NCBI RefSeq assembly: GCF_008124525.1
Contig: NZ_VNHJ01000005.1
Coordinates: forward strand, 62,001 to 126,000
From: Oceanicella actignis
GTDB taxonomy: Bacteria; Pseudomonadota; Alphaproteobacteria; Rhodobacterales; Rhodobacteraceae
Direction of reading: 5' to 3'
Length of the DNA stretch: 64,000 nucleotides
Shown here: one piece after another, positions 56,079-63,966 of the stretch
How the letters are laid out: every line of letters begins with the position of its first letter
How positions within the stretch are numbered: position 1 is the stretch's first letter
Translations under genes and position numbers: made by a program
The notes under the pieces: model-generated
What the model was told of the DNA's origin: nothing
The model's database searches: none
The model's input: only the letters and a program-made list of their open reading frames with translations

Positions 56079-57194
56079 ATGACCGACGCCAACGCGCCCA
56101 TGCCCCGCTACCGCGCCCTTGTGCGCGAAGGCCGCCTGCGCGACGATCCGGCCCAGAAGCTGGCGGTCGAGAAGCTGCAGCTGCTGCACGAACGCCTGCG
56201 CGGCTACGAGCCCGCGCGCCCGCGCCGCGTGGCTCGGGGCTGGTTCGGCTGGGGGCGCGAGCCGCGGCATGAGCGCGCCGCGCTCAACGGGCTTTACCTT
56301 TACGGCGGCGTGGGGCGGGGCAAGTCCATGCTCATGGACCTGTTCTTCGAGACGGCGCCCGTCTCGCCCAAGCGGCGGGTGCATTTCCACGCCTTCATGC
56401 AAGAGGTGCACGCCGGCATCAACGCCGCCCGCGCCGAGGGCCTGCGCGACCCGATCGCGCATGTGGCCCAGAAGATCGCGGCGCAGGCGACGCTGCTGTG
56501 CTTCGACGAGCTTCAGATCACCGACATCGCCGACGCCATGATCGTCGGCCGCCTGTTCGAGGCGCTTTTCGCGCGCGGGGTGGTGGTGGTGGCGACGTCG
56601 AACCGCCACCCCGACGAGCTTTACAAGGACGGGCTCAACCGTCAGCTCTTCCTGCCCTTCATCGCCCTGATCAAGGAGCGGCTGGACCTGCATCACCTCG
56701 AAAGCCCGATCGACCACCGGCGCGGCAGGCTGCGCGGGCAGACGCTGTATCACGCGCCGCTTGGCCCGGCCGCCCGCGCGGCCATGGATGCGCAATGGCG
56801 CGAGATGGCCGGCGAGGGGCCCGCCCCGCCGCTGACGCTGACCGTCGCCGGGCGCGAAGTGACGCTGCCGCAGCACCGCGACCGCATCGCGCGCGCCTCC
56901 TTCGCCGATCTGTGCGCCCGCCCGCTTGGCCCGGCCGACTATCTGGCGGTGGCGCGGGCGCTCGACATGCTGTTTCTGGACGACGTGCCGCGCTTGGGTC
57001 CGGCCGACGCCAACGCCGCGCGCCGCTTCGTGACGTTGATCGACGCGCTTTACGAGGGGCGGGTGCGTCTTGCCATGTCGGCCGAGGCCCCGCCCGAAGA
57101 GCTTTACGTCGAGGGCGCCGGCGCCTTCGAGTTCGAGCGCACGGTCTCGCGCCTGCACGAGATGCAGAGCGACGACTGGCCGCCCGAGACATGA
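56079..57194 (+). CDS. zapE: Cell division protein ZapE (AFG1-like ATPase)
   Basis: The 371-residue ATPase has Walker A G-G-V-G-R-G-K-S at 76-83, Walker B L-L-C-F-D-E-L-Q-I-T-D-I-A-D-A, and sensor-like A-T-S-N-R-H-P-D-E-L-Y-K-D-G-L-N-R. F-H-A-F-M-Q-E-V-H and the late L-F-L-D-D-V-P family segments are also present. ZapE modulates the FtsZ ring in E. coli; the mitochondrial relative AFG1 handles respiratory-chain proteins. Its stop overlaps the start of the thioredoxin-fold gene (ATGA), so the two are coupled. Confidence 0.94.
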   Translation: MTDANAPMPRYRALVREGRLRDDPAQKLAVEKLQLLHERLRGYEPARPRRVARGWFGWGREPRHERAALNGLYLYGGVGRGKSMLMDLFFETAPVSPKRRVHFHAFMQEVHAGINAARAEGLRDPIAHVAQKIAAQATLLCFDELQITDIADAMIVGRLFEALFARGVVVVATSNRHPDELYKDGLNRQLFLPFIALIKERLDLHHLESPIDHRRGRLRGQTLYHAPLGPAARAAMDAQWREMAGEGPAPPLTLTVAGREVTLPQHRDRIARASFADLCARPLGPADYLAVARALDMLFLDDVPRLGPADANAARRFVTLIDALYEGRVRLAMSAEAPPEELYVEGAGAFEFERTVSRLHEMQSDDWPPET

Positions 57195-57931
57195 GTGCGC
57201 GCGGCGCGCCATGGCTGGCGGCGCTGGCGCTGGCCTTGCTGGCCGTCTGGGGCTGGCGCCAGCAAGCACGGCTCGAGCCGCCCGAGCTGCTGCCCCTGGC
57301 GCAGCCCGAGGGGTTCTTCGCGCCGCGCGGACTGGGCGGCGCCTCGCTGAGCGTCGCGATGCCGCGCCTTGACCGCGCGCCGCCCCCGCCATCGGGCGAG
57401 GCGCTGTGCGCGGCGCTGCGCACGGGGCCGCGCGCGGCCGGCCCGGCGGGCAAGGACGCGGTTCACGTCGCCTATTTCACCGATTATCGCTGCCCCTGGT
57501 GCCGCGCCCTGGGCGCGGCGCTGGAAAAGCGGGCGGCGCGCGGCGACATCGTGCTGACCTATCAGGAATACCCCGTGCTGGGCGAGGCTTCGCGCATGGC
57601 GGCGCGGGCGGCGCTGGCGGCGTGGGGGCTTGGCGCCTACGCCCCCATGCGCGCAAGGCTGCATTCCAGCGCCTTCGCGCCGAACCGGGCCTATCTGCGC
57701 GCCGTCGCCCCGCAGATGGGCCTCGATGCCGCGCGCTTGCTGGCCGAGCTGGACTCGCCGAAGGTGGACGCCGCCTTGCGGCGCGCGGCGGCGGCGGCGC
57801 GGGCTTTCGGCTTTCGGGGAACGCCGGGGCTGGTCATCGGCGCCGTCGTGGTGCAGGGCGGACCGTCCGAGGCGGCGCTGGACGCGCTGATCGAGGCGGC
57901 GCGGCGCCTGCCCGATCCCTGCGCGGGATAG
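57191..57931 (+). CDS. DsbA-like thioredoxin-fold protein, membrane-anchored
   Basis: The 246-residue protein has an N-terminal hydrophobic anchor or signal at about 7-21 (W-L-A-A-L-A-L-A-L-L-A-V-W-G-W). A DsbA-type domain follows with active site C101-P-W-C104 in F-T-D-Y-R-C-P-W-C-R and the cis-proline loop G-F-R-G-T-P-G-L-V-I-G. It most likely catalyses or reduces disulfides in the periplasm, in the DsbA/DsbG/BdbD-like class that uses C-P-W-C. Coupling to zapE is structural; a functional link is not evident. Confidence 0.87.
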   Translation: MSARGAPWLAALALALLAVWGWRQQARLEPPELLPLAQPEGFFAPRGLGGASLSVAMPRLDRAPPPPSGEALCAALRTGPRAAGPAGKDAVHVAYFTDYRCPWCRALGAALEKRAARGDIVLTYQEYPVLGEASRMAARAALAAWGLGAYAPMRARLHSSAFAPNRAYLRAVAPQMGLDAARLLAELDSPKVDAALRRAAAAARAFGFRGTPGLVIGAVVVQGGPSEAALDALIEAARRLPDPCAG

Positions 57932-57944
57932 TTCCGAGGCGGCG

Positions 57945-58088
57945 TCACTCGGGGTGCGGCTGGGCGCGCGCGGCGGCCATGTTGACGCCGTTGGCTTCGC
58001 TTGGGTTGTCCGAGAAGAACATGGCGCCGAACAGGACGGCGGCGGCGAGCAGATAGATGATCGTCGAAACACGCTTGGCGAAAGACAT
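57945..58088 (-). CDS. Small single-pass membrane protein (47 aa)
   Basis: A 144-bp reading frame encodes 47 residues. The N-terminus M-S-F-A-K-R-V-S-T is followed by a convincing membrane helix I-I-Y-L-L-A-A-A-V-L-F-G-A-M-F-F, then a polar tail D-N-P-S-E-A-N-G-V-N ending in A-R-A-Q-P-H-P-E. Codon use is ordinary for this genome and the reading is not low-complexity. A modest GGGGTT sits just before the ATG. It starts 201 bp downstream of sdhB, beyond the sdh terminator, and faces the DsbA-like gene. No family is recognised. The case rests on the hydrophobic profile and fit in an otherwise empty gap. Confidence 0.55.
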   Translation of the reverse strand: MSFAKRVSTIIYLLAAAVLFGAMFFSDNPSEANGVNMAAARAQPHPE

Positions 58089-58232
58089 GGAACCCCGACT
58101 CGGTGCAATTCATTCCTGAGGCTTGTATGGCAGTGGACATACACCCAAGGGATGAGCCGCGCAACATCCATGATCGGCTTGGCGGCGCGACATACTGTTT
58201 CTTGAACCGGGGGCCTGAGGAACGGCGGACAT

Positions 58233-58262
58233 GAAAACGGCGCCCCCTTGCGAGGGCGCCGC
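58233..58262 (-). terminator. Intrinsic terminator of the sdh operon
   Basis: CGGCGCCC (58238-58245) and GGGCGCCG (58254-58261) form an 8-bp stem. On the minus strand it is followed by TTTTC. It lies 28 bp after the sdhB stop. Confidence 0.8.
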
Positions 58263-58288
58263 GCCGTCATCCCGATGGGGCGCGCGGG

Positions 58289-59068
58289 TCAGACCACGCG
58301 CTCGACCATCATCTTCTTGATCTCGGCGATCGCCTTGGCCGGGTTCAGCCCCTTGGGGCAGGTCCGCGTGCAGTTCATGATGGTGTGGCAGCGATACAGG
58401 CGGAAGGGGTCCTCGAGGAAATCCAGCCGCTCCTGCTTGGCCTCGTCGCGGCTGTCGACCAGCCAGCGATAGGCGTGCAGCAGCGCCGCCGGGCCCATGT
58501 AGCGGTCGCCGTTCCACCAGTAGCTGGGGCACGAGGTCGAGCACGAGGCGCACATGACGCACTCGTAAAGCCCGTCCAGCTTCTTGCGGTCCTCGATCGA
58601 CTGGCGCCACTCCTTCTCGGGCGGCGTGGTGTAGGTCTCGAGCCAGGGCATGATCGCCGCGTGCTGCGCGTAGAAATGCGTCAGGTCCGGCACCAGGTCC
58701 TTGACGACGGGCATGTGGGGCAGGGGATAGATCTTCACCTCGCCCTCGATCTCGTCCAGCCCGTAGATGCAGGCCAGCGTGTTGATGCCGTCGATGTTCA
58801 TGGCGCACGAGCCGCAAATGCCCTCGCGGCACGAGCGGCGGAAGGTCAGGGTCGGGTCGATCTCGTTCTTGATCTTGATCAGCGCGTCCAGAACCATGGG
58901 CCCGCAGCTGTCCATGTCCACCCAGTAGGTGTCCAGGCGCGGGTTCTGGCCGCTGTCGGGATCGTAGCGGTAGATCTTGAACGCGCGGAGGTTCTTCGCG
59001 CCCTCGGGCTTGGGCCAGGTCTTGCCCACCATGACGCGAGAGTTCTTGGGCAGCGCGAATTCAACCAT
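58289..59068 (-). CDS. sdhB: Succinate dehydrogenase iron-sulfur subunit
   Basis: The 259-residue subunit relays electrons from FAD to ubiquinone. The 2Fe-2S ligands are Cys80, Cys85, Cys88 and Cys100 ([10 protein letters not shown]). The 4Fe-4S and 3Fe-4S ligands lie in [12 protein letters not shown] and [12 protein letters not shown]. Its start overlaps the preceding methyltransferase gene by 8 bp, so sdhB translation depends on an operon in which a non-sdh gene sits between A and B. The operon ends at the terminator 28 bp downstream. Confidence 0.98.
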   Translation of the reverse strand: MVEFALPKNSRVMVGKTWPKPEGAKNLRAFKIYRYDPDSGQNPRLDTYWVDMDSCGPMVLDALIKIKNEIDPTLTFRRSCREGICGSCAMNIDGINTLACIYGLDEIEGEVKIYPLPHMPVVKDLVPDLTHFYAQHAAIMPWLETYTTPPEKEWRQSIEDRKKLDGLYECVMCASCSTSCPSYWWNGDRYMGPAALLHAYRWLVDSRDEAKQERLDFLEDPFRLYRCHTIMNCTRTCPKGLNPAKAIAEIKKMMVERVV

Positions 59069-59870
59069 GTTTCGCTCCTTTCGGGTCCGGCGCCTGGCCG
59101 GGGGAAACGTCGTCGGGGCCGGGCCGGCGGGCCAGGAAAACGCTCTCGCCCCTGTGCAGGGCGTGATCGCCGACCGCCGGTTCGGTCGCGGTGAAGGTCG
59201 AGACCTCGAAGCCCGCGGCGCGCAGCCGCGCCGCGAAGTCGCGCCCGTAAAGGCGCAGATGCGTGGGATCGCCCGCGCGCAGGGCGCGCTCCTCGGCCGA
59301 GGCGTCGGGGGGCAGCTCCAGCGTGCGCTCCCATCCGGCGACCAGCGGCACGGTCAGCGCCGCAAGGCCGCCGGGCGCCAGGATGCGGAACAGCTCGGCC
59401 ATCGCCTTGCGGTCGTCGACATGCTCGAGCACATGGTTGGCGATGACCAGGTCCCAGCTTTGGTCGGGCTGGTCGATCGCCTCGATGTCGAGCGTCAGCT
59501 CGTAGAGGCCGTTGATGTCGGCGCCGACATGCAGCGCGGCGCGCGCGCGCAAGGTCGGCGCAAGGCAGGGTTCGGCCGCGAAGTGCAGCACCCGGCCGCG
59601 CGCCTGCGGCGGGTCGGTCTCGAGCCACAGCCGCATGAGCCGGTGGCGCGGGCGGCTGTCGCAGGAGGGGCACCAGACCGAAGGCTTGTGCCGCACCGGC
59701 GAAAAGCGCCCCCGATAGCCGCAGATGGGGCAGGACAGGACCGGCCCGTCCTGCGCCAGCCGCGCGAAATGCTCGAGCGCGCGCCGCGCGCGCAGGTCCT
59801 GGACCTGCGCGATCTCGGCCTGGTCGCGCCGCAGGGGCGTGCCGGGCGCCTTGGCGGCGAGCGCGCTCAT
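59061..59870 (-). CDS. Class I SAM-dependent methyltransferase with zinc-ribbon N-terminus, inside the sdh operon
   Basis: The 269-residue protein has a putative zinc site with Cys47, Cys50, Cys67 and Cys70 (C-P-I-C ... W-C-P-S-C). A Rossmann-type methyltransferase core follows: V-L-H-F-A-A-E-P-C near 100, the acidic [14 protein letters not shown] at about 145-158, and [16 protein letters not shown]. The [12 protein letters not shown] pattern is that of Methyltransf_11-type enzymes. The target is unknown. The start lies four bases after the sdhA stop and the end overlaps sdhB by 8 bp. A stand-alone role is possible, but co-expression with succinate dehydrogenase is built in. Confidence 0.88.
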   Translation of the reverse strand: MSALAAKAPGTPLRRDQAEIAQVQDLRARRALEHFARLAQDGPVLSCPICGYRGRFSPVRHKPSVWCPSCDSRPRHRLMRLWLETDPPQARGRVLHFAAEPCLAPTLRARAALHVGADINGLYELTLDIEAIDQPDQSWDLVIANHVLEHVDDRKAMAELFRILAPGGLAALTVPLVAGWERTLELPPDASAEERALRAGDPTHLRLYGRDFAARLRAAGFEVSTFTATEPAVGDHALHRGESVFLARRPGPDDVSPGQAPDPKGAKHG

Positions 59871-59874
59871 CGCC

Positions 59875-61683
59875 TCAGTAGACGCGCGCCTTGGGCGCGA
59901 TCTTGGCCGGGTCGATGCCGCCCAGCTCGGGCGGGGTGAGCGGTTCGGTATGCACCGGGCGGTAGTCCAGCTCGACCTTGCCCTCATACGAGACGCGCGC
60001 GATGGTGTGCTTGCGCCAGTTGACGTCGTCGCGCTCGGGATAGTCCTCGCGCGCATGGGCGCCGCGACTCTCGTGCCGGGCCTCGGCGCTGAACACGGTG
60101 GCCAGCGCGTTGGGCATGAGGTTGTCCAGCTCGAGCGTCTCCATCAGGTCCGAGTTCCAGATCAGCGAGCGGTCGGTGACGCGCACGTCGGCGAACTCCT
60201 TGCGGATCTGGGTCATCTCGGCGCAGCCCTGACGCAGGGTCGGCTCGTCGCGGAAGACCGCCGCGTTGTTCTGCATCGAGCGCTGCATCTTCAGCCGCAG
60301 CTCGGCCGTGGGGATCGCGCCGTTCGCGTGGCGCAGGCGGTCGAAGCGATCGAGCGCCTTCTCGACCGAGGCCTGGTTGAGCGGGCGGTTGGGCTCCTTG
60401 GGATCGACCACCTCGCGCGCGCGCAGCGCCGCGGCGCGGCCGAACACGACAAGGTCGATCAGCGAGTTGGACCCCAGCCGGTTCGCGCCGTGCACCGAGG
60501 CGCAGCCCGCCTCGCCCACGGCCATCAGGCCGGGCACCGTGCGGTCGGGGTCGCCCTCGACGGGGTTCAGCACCTCGCCCCAGTAGTTCGTGGGAATGCC
60601 GCCCATGTTGTAGTGCACGGTGGGCAGGACCGGGATCGGCTCCTTGGTCACGTCCACGCCGGCGAAGATGCGCGCGCTTTCCGAGATGCCGGGCAGGCGC
60701 TCGGCCAGCGTCTCGGGCGGCAGGTGGTCGAGATGCAGGTAGATGTGGTCCTTGAGCGGGCCGACGCCGCGGCCCTCGCGGATCTCGATGGTCATGCAGC
60801 GGCTGACGACGTCGCGGCTGGCCAGGTCCTTGTAGGTGGGGGCGTAGCGCTCCATGAAGCGCTCGCCTTCCGAGTTGGTCAGATAGCCGCCCTCGCCGCG
60901 CGCGCCCTCGGTGATGAGGCAGCCGGCGCCGTAGATGCCGGTGGGGTGGAACTGAACGAACTCCATGTCCTGCAGCGGCAGGCCGGCGCGCGCGACCATG
61001 CCGCCGCCGTCGCCGGTGCAGGTGTGCGCCGAGGTGGCCGAGAAATAGGCGCGCCCGTAGCCGCCGGTGGCCAGCACGACCATCTTGGCGTTGAAGCGGT
61101 GCAGTGTGCCGTCGTCCAGCTTCCAGGCCAGCACGCCCTGGCACGCGCCGTCCTCGGTCATGATCAGGTCGATGGCGAAGTATTCGATGTAGAACTCGGC
61201 CTTCTGCTTGAGCGACTGGCCGTAGAGCGTGTGCAGGATCGCGTGACCGGTCCGGTCGGCCGCGGCGCAGGTGCGCTGCACGGGCGGCCCCTCGCCGAAC
61301 TCGGTGGTGTGGCCGCCGAAGGGGCGCTGGTAGATCCGGCCGTCCTCGGTGCGCGAGAAGGGCACGCCGTAGTGCTCCAGCTCGTAGACCGCCTTGGGCG
61401 CCTCGCGCGCGAGGTATTCCATCGCGTCCATGTCGCCCAGCCAGTCCGACCCCTTGACGGTGTCGTACATGTGCCACTGCCAGTTGTCGGGGCCCATGTT
61501 GCCCAGGCTCGCGGCGATGCCGCCCTGCGCGGCGACGGTGTGCGAGCGGGTGGGGAACACCTTGGTCACGCAGGCCGTCCTGAGCCCCTGCTCGGCCATG
61601 CCGAGGGTCGCCCGAAGGCCGGCGCCGCCGGCGCCGACGACGACGACGTCATAGGTGTGGTCGTGAATCTCGTAAGCCGCCAT
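59875..61683 (-). CDS. sdhA: Succinate dehydrogenase flavoprotein subunit
   Basis: The 602-residue subunit oxidises succinate with covalent FAD. It has [15 protein letters not shown] at the N-terminus and the FAD-histidine region [10 protein letters not shown]. Active-site segments include H-T-T-E-F-G-E-G-P, and Q-F-H-P-T-G-I-Y-G. The start is uncertain between ATG 61683 (M-A-A-Y-E, the usual alphaproteobacterial N-terminus) and ATG 61695, which adds M-E-K-I; I chose the former. It follows sdhD after 81 bp that contain a hairpin. Confidence 0.97.
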   Translation of the reverse strand: MAAYEIHDHTYDVVVVGAGGAGLRATLGMAEQGLRTACVTKVFPTRSHTVAAQGGIAASLGNMGPDNWQWHMYDTVKGSDWLGDMDAMEYLAREAPKAVYELEHYGVPFSRTEDGRIYQRPFGGHTTEFGEGPPVQRTCAAADRTGHAILHTLYGQSLKQKAEFYIEYFAIDLIMTEDGACQGVLAWKLDDGTLHRFNAKMVVLATGGYGRAYFSATSAHTCTGDGGGMVARAGLPLQDMEFVQFHPTGIYGAGCLITEGARGEGGYLTNSEGERFMERYAPTYKDLASRDVVSRCMTIEIREGRGVGPLKDHIYLHLDHLPPETLAERLPGISESARIFAGVDVTKEPIPVLPTVHYNMGGIPTNYWGEVLNPVEGDPDRTVPGLMAVGEAGCASVHGANRLGSNSLIDLVVFGRAAALRAREVVDPKEPNRPLNQASVEKALDRFDRLRHANGAIPTAELRLKMQRSMQNNAAVFRDEPTLRQGCAEMTQIRKEFADVRVTDRSLIWNSDLMETLELDNLMPNALATVFSAEARHESRGAHAREDYPERDDVNWRKHTIARVSYEGKVELDYRPVHTEPLTPPELGGIDPAKIAPKARVY

Positions 61684-61707
61684 GATCTTTTCCATTGTGC
61701 CTGAAGG

Positions 61708-61738
61708 GGCGCGTCCCTCGCGCCCGAGGGGGCGCGCC
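61708..61738 (-). other. Interrupted hairpin between sdhD and sdhA
   Basis: GGCGCG and CCTC pair with GAGG and CGCGCC across 61708-61738, giving a long interrupted stem. It sits inside the sdh transcript and might stabilise or process it. No T-run is present. Confidence 0.4.
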
Positions 61739-61764
61739 GGGGGCGTGAGCGGGTCGCGGCGCCG

Positions 61765-62151
61765 TCAGGCGGCGCCGAAGGCGATGCGCGCCACGGCGAA
61801 GACGCCGGCGACGCCGAACAGCCCGCAGAAGAAGGTCGAGGCGGTCAGCGCCGCGATGCGCCGGCCGGGGTGGTGCACGTAGTCCTCGATCACCACCTGA
61901 AGGCCCTGGTGCAGGTGCTTGAACATCACCGCCAGGAACAGGATCGTGACGACGGCGTTCCAGGGATCGGCGAAGGTGGCCAGCACCTCTTCGCGCGGCG
62001 CGCCGATGGCGCCGGCGATGGGGAACAGCGCCAGGATGGTCAGCGGGACCAGCGCGGCCGAGGTCATGCGCTGGCTCCACCAGTGGTGAACGCCGTCATG
62101 CGCCGAGCCCAGGCCCAGCGCCCGCGCCATCGGGGTCTTGAAGTCGGTCAT
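61765..62151 (-). CDS. sdhD: Succinate dehydrogenase membrane anchor subunit D
   Basis: The 128-residue protein has three membrane helices at about 30-50, 62-88 and 100-124. The motif S-A-H-D-G-V-H-H-W-W-S-Q-R-M-T-S near the N-terminus and K-H-L-H-Q-G-L-Q-V-V-I-E-D-Y-V-H-H, which holds quinone/heme-region residues, are typical of SdhD. It lies 13 bp after sdhC in the operon. Confidence 0.93.
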   Translation of the reverse strand: MTDFKTPMARALGLGSAHDGVHHWWSQRMTSAALVPLTILALFPIAGAIGAPREEVLATFADPWNAVVTILFLAVMFKHLHQGLQVVIEDYVHHPGRRIAALTASTFFCGLFGVAGVFAVARIAFGAA

Positions 62152-62164
62152 CGTTCGTCCTCCC

Positions 62165-62551
62165 TCAGAGCGCCAGGAACCAGATGAGCAGCGTCAGCAC
62201 GCCCGAGGCGACCAGAATGATCTGCCCGATCAGGTCGTTGAGCTTGATGTCGTAGCCGTAGCCCATGTCCATCCACAGATGGCGCAGGCCGGTTCCGAAG
62301 TGATAGACCAGCGCCCAGGTCGAGCCGAACAGGATCAGAAGGCCGATCCAGCTGGTCAGGACCGCGTCGGCGGCGGCGAAGGCCTCGGGGCCCGAAGCGG
62401 CGGCGAACAGCCACCACACGATCAGCGCGGCGGCCAGCGTCATGCCCACGCCGGTGATGCGGTGGAAGATCGACATCGCCGAGTTCAGCTGCGGGCGGTA
62501 GATCTGAAGATGCGGCGACAGGGGGCGGTTTCCCCGGTTCACGTCGGCCAT
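62165..62551 (-). CDS. sdhC: Succinate dehydrogenase cytochrome b556 subunit C
   Basis: The 128-residue anchor protein begins with R-P-L-S-P-H-L-Q-I-Y-R-P and S-I-F-H-R-I-T-G-V, the conserved SdhC start. It has three membrane helices, and the heme b histidine lies in Y-H-F-G-T-G-L-R-H-L-W-M-D. A GGGGAGAGAG site precedes the ATG at 62551. It is the first gene of the operon; the candidate promoter and twin palindromes lie upstream. Confidence 0.95.
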   Translation of the reverse strand: MADVNRGNRPLSPHLQIYRPQLNSAMSIFHRITGVGMTLAAALIVWWLFAAASGPEAFAAADAVLTSWIGLLILFGSTWALVYHFGTGLRHLWMDMGYGYDIKLNDLIGQIILVASGVLTLLIWFLAL

Positions 62552-62694
62552 GCTCTCTCCCCTGACTTGTCCGGAGCGCGTCGCCCCGGCTTGGCTGCGG
62601 GTCCCTCGGGCGTCGTGGCGGCGCCGGGATCTCGCGCGTCGGCTCCGTTCCGGGCGGGCCCGCGCGGGCGGCGCGGACGGGCGGACGCGCAAGC

Positions 62695-62722
62695 GGTATA
62701 GCAGGAAATTCGCGGATTCCAA
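62695..62722 (-). promoter_or_regulatory. Candidate sdhC promoter
   Basis: On the minus strand TTGGAA (62717-62722) and TATACC (62695-62700) are 16 bp apart. Transcription would start near 62688, giving a 137-nt leader to sdhC. Matches are moderate but this is the most AT-rich point of the 289-bp gap. Confidence 0.5.
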
Positions 62723-62779
62723 ACGCCGCGCGCGGGCGCGGGGCCGCATGGATGACGAAAATCCGCATCATCCGGCGTC

Positions 62780-62814
62780 TTTGTGATCACGCCGGCATTT
62801 GGTGTGATCACAAA
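62780..62814. promoter_or_regulatory. Twin GTGATCAC palindromes, 21 bp apart, upstream of sdhC
   Basis: TTTGTGATCAC (62780-62790) and GTGATCACAAA (62804-62814) are exact inverted arms. Each arm also contains the self-complementary octamer GTGATCAC (centres 62786.5 and 62807.5), extended in the second to TGTGATCACA. The centre distance of 21 bp equals two helical turns. It lies 27 bp after the mch stop and about 100 bp upstream of the predicted sdhC transcript start. A transcription-factor operator is likely; the factor is unknown. Confidence 0.65.
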
Positions 62815-62840
62815 AGCTCGCGCCCCGCCCGCGGCGCGAC

Positions 62841-63890
62841 TCACATCGGGATCAGCGCCCAGTAGTCCAGATCCAGAAGCACGCCCGGCGCATGGCGCCC
62901 GCTCTCGTCGCGCAGCGGCCCCGAGGCCGCCTCGGGGCGCGCCGCCACCAGGCGCAGGCGCAGCGCGCCGACGCCGGGGGCGGGGGTCTCGGCCTTGTCC
63001 AGCACCTCGGACCAGGCGTGCACCGTGTCGCCGGCGAAGCACGGCGCCACATGCGCGCCGGCGTTGATGGCGGCGATCATCTGCGCGTTCGCCAGCCCGT
63101 TGAAGCTGAGCGCCCGCGCCAGGCTGATCACATGCCCGCCATAGATCAGTCGCCGGCCGTCCTCGCGCGCGTTGACGTTGAAATGCACCTTGGCCGTGTT
63201 CTGCCACAGGCGCGTGGCCATCATGTGCTCGGCCTCTTCGATGGTGACGCCGTCCACATGGTCGATGCGCTCGCCCACCGCGTAGTCGCCCCAGCGGTGC
63301 GGCTCGCCCGCCAGGCCGAAATCGTAGTCGGTGAAGTCGAGCCCCGCCGGCACGACCAGCGCCGAGGCCGCCACCGCGGGCGCCAGCTCGGGCACGACGG
63401 TCTGCGGAGCCGGCGCCTCGGGGTCGCGCTTGCGCACCATCACCCAGCGCGCCCAGCTCATCACAGGCTCGCCGCGCTGGTCGGTCGCGGTCGAGCGCAC
63501 CCACACCACGCCCGTGCGCCCGTTCGAGTTCTGCTTGAGGCCGATCACCTCGGAGGTGGTGGCGATGGTGTCGCCCGGATAGACCGGCCGCAGGAAGCGG
63601 CACTCGGCATAGCCCAGATTGGCCACGGCGTTGAGCGACACGTCGGGCACCGTCTTGCCGAAGGCGACGTGAAAGCCGATCAGCTCCTCGAGCGGGCTGC
63701 GCGGCAGGCCGCAGGCGCGGGCGAAGTCGTCGGAGGAGTAGAGCGCGAAGCGCGTCGGATACAGCGCCCCGTAAAGCGCGCGGTCGCCCTCGGTCAGGGT
63801 GCGCGGCGTGGCGTGGCGCAGGATCTGCCCGACGTGGAAATCCTCGAAGAAGTTGCCGGGATTGGTTTTCGGGGCCTTGGCCTCGGTCAT
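62841..63890 (-). CDS. mch: Mesaconyl-CoA hydratase (MaoC/hotdog family)
   Basis: The 349-residue enzyme has two hotdog domains and would convert mesaconyl-CoA to beta-methylmalyl-CoA in the ethylmalonyl-CoA pathway. Features shared with the Rhodobacter enzyme are T-N-P-G-N-F-F-E-D-F near the start, D-R-A-L-Y-G-A-L-Y-P-T-R-F-A, the hydratase motif G-K-T-V-P-D-V-S-L-N-A-V-A-N-L-G-Y, and N-S-N-G-R-T-G-V-V-W-V-R. A MaoC-like second half contains L-I-Y-G-G-H-V-I-S. The ATG at 63890 follows GGAGCG; an upstream ATG at 63914 lacks it. It lies upstream of and in the same direction as sdhCDAB. Confidence 0.9.
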   Translation of the reverse strand: MTEAKAPKTNPGNFFEDFHVGQILRHATPRTLTEGDRALYGALYPTRFALYSSDDFARACGLPRSPLEELIGFHVAFGKTVPDVSLNAVANLGYAECRFLRPVYPGDTIATTSEVIGLKQNSNGRTGVVWVRSTATDQRGEPVMSWARWVMVRKRDPEAPAPQTVVPELAPAVAASALVVPAGLDFTDYDFGLAGEPHRWGDYAVGERIDHVDGVTIEEAEHMMATRLWQNTAKVHFNVNAREDGRRLIYGGHVISLARALSFNGLANAQMIAAINAGAHVAPCFAGDTVHAWSEVLDKAETPAPGVGALRLRLVAARPEAASGPLRDESGRHAPGVLLDLDYWALIPM

Positions 63891-63932
63891 GGGACGCGCT
63901 CCGGGTAATTTCATGTCACGACGACGCGCTGC

Positions 63933-63960
63933 ACAATAAGCATCTTGCGCGGCGCCGCAA
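63933..63960 (-). promoter_or_regulatory. Candidate mch promoter
   Basis: On the minus strand TTGCGG (63955-63960) and TATTGT (63933-63938) are 16 bp apart, about 45 bp upstream of the mch start. The -35 box overlaps an inverted repeat (63944-63949 with 63956-63961) that may end the upstream gene. Confidence 0.35.
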
Positions 63961-63966
63961 GCCCGC

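Noticed and set aside
62803-62812. TGTGATCACA read as a CRP/FNR site
   Set aside because: The CRP consensus needs six bases between TGTGA and TCACA. Here the halves abut, so the name is not justified even though the sequence looks similar.
62780-62814. Same dyad as an intrinsic terminator of mch
   Set aside because: No T-run follows on the minus strand and the stem is only half GC in an otherwise GC-rich genome, so an operator is more likely.
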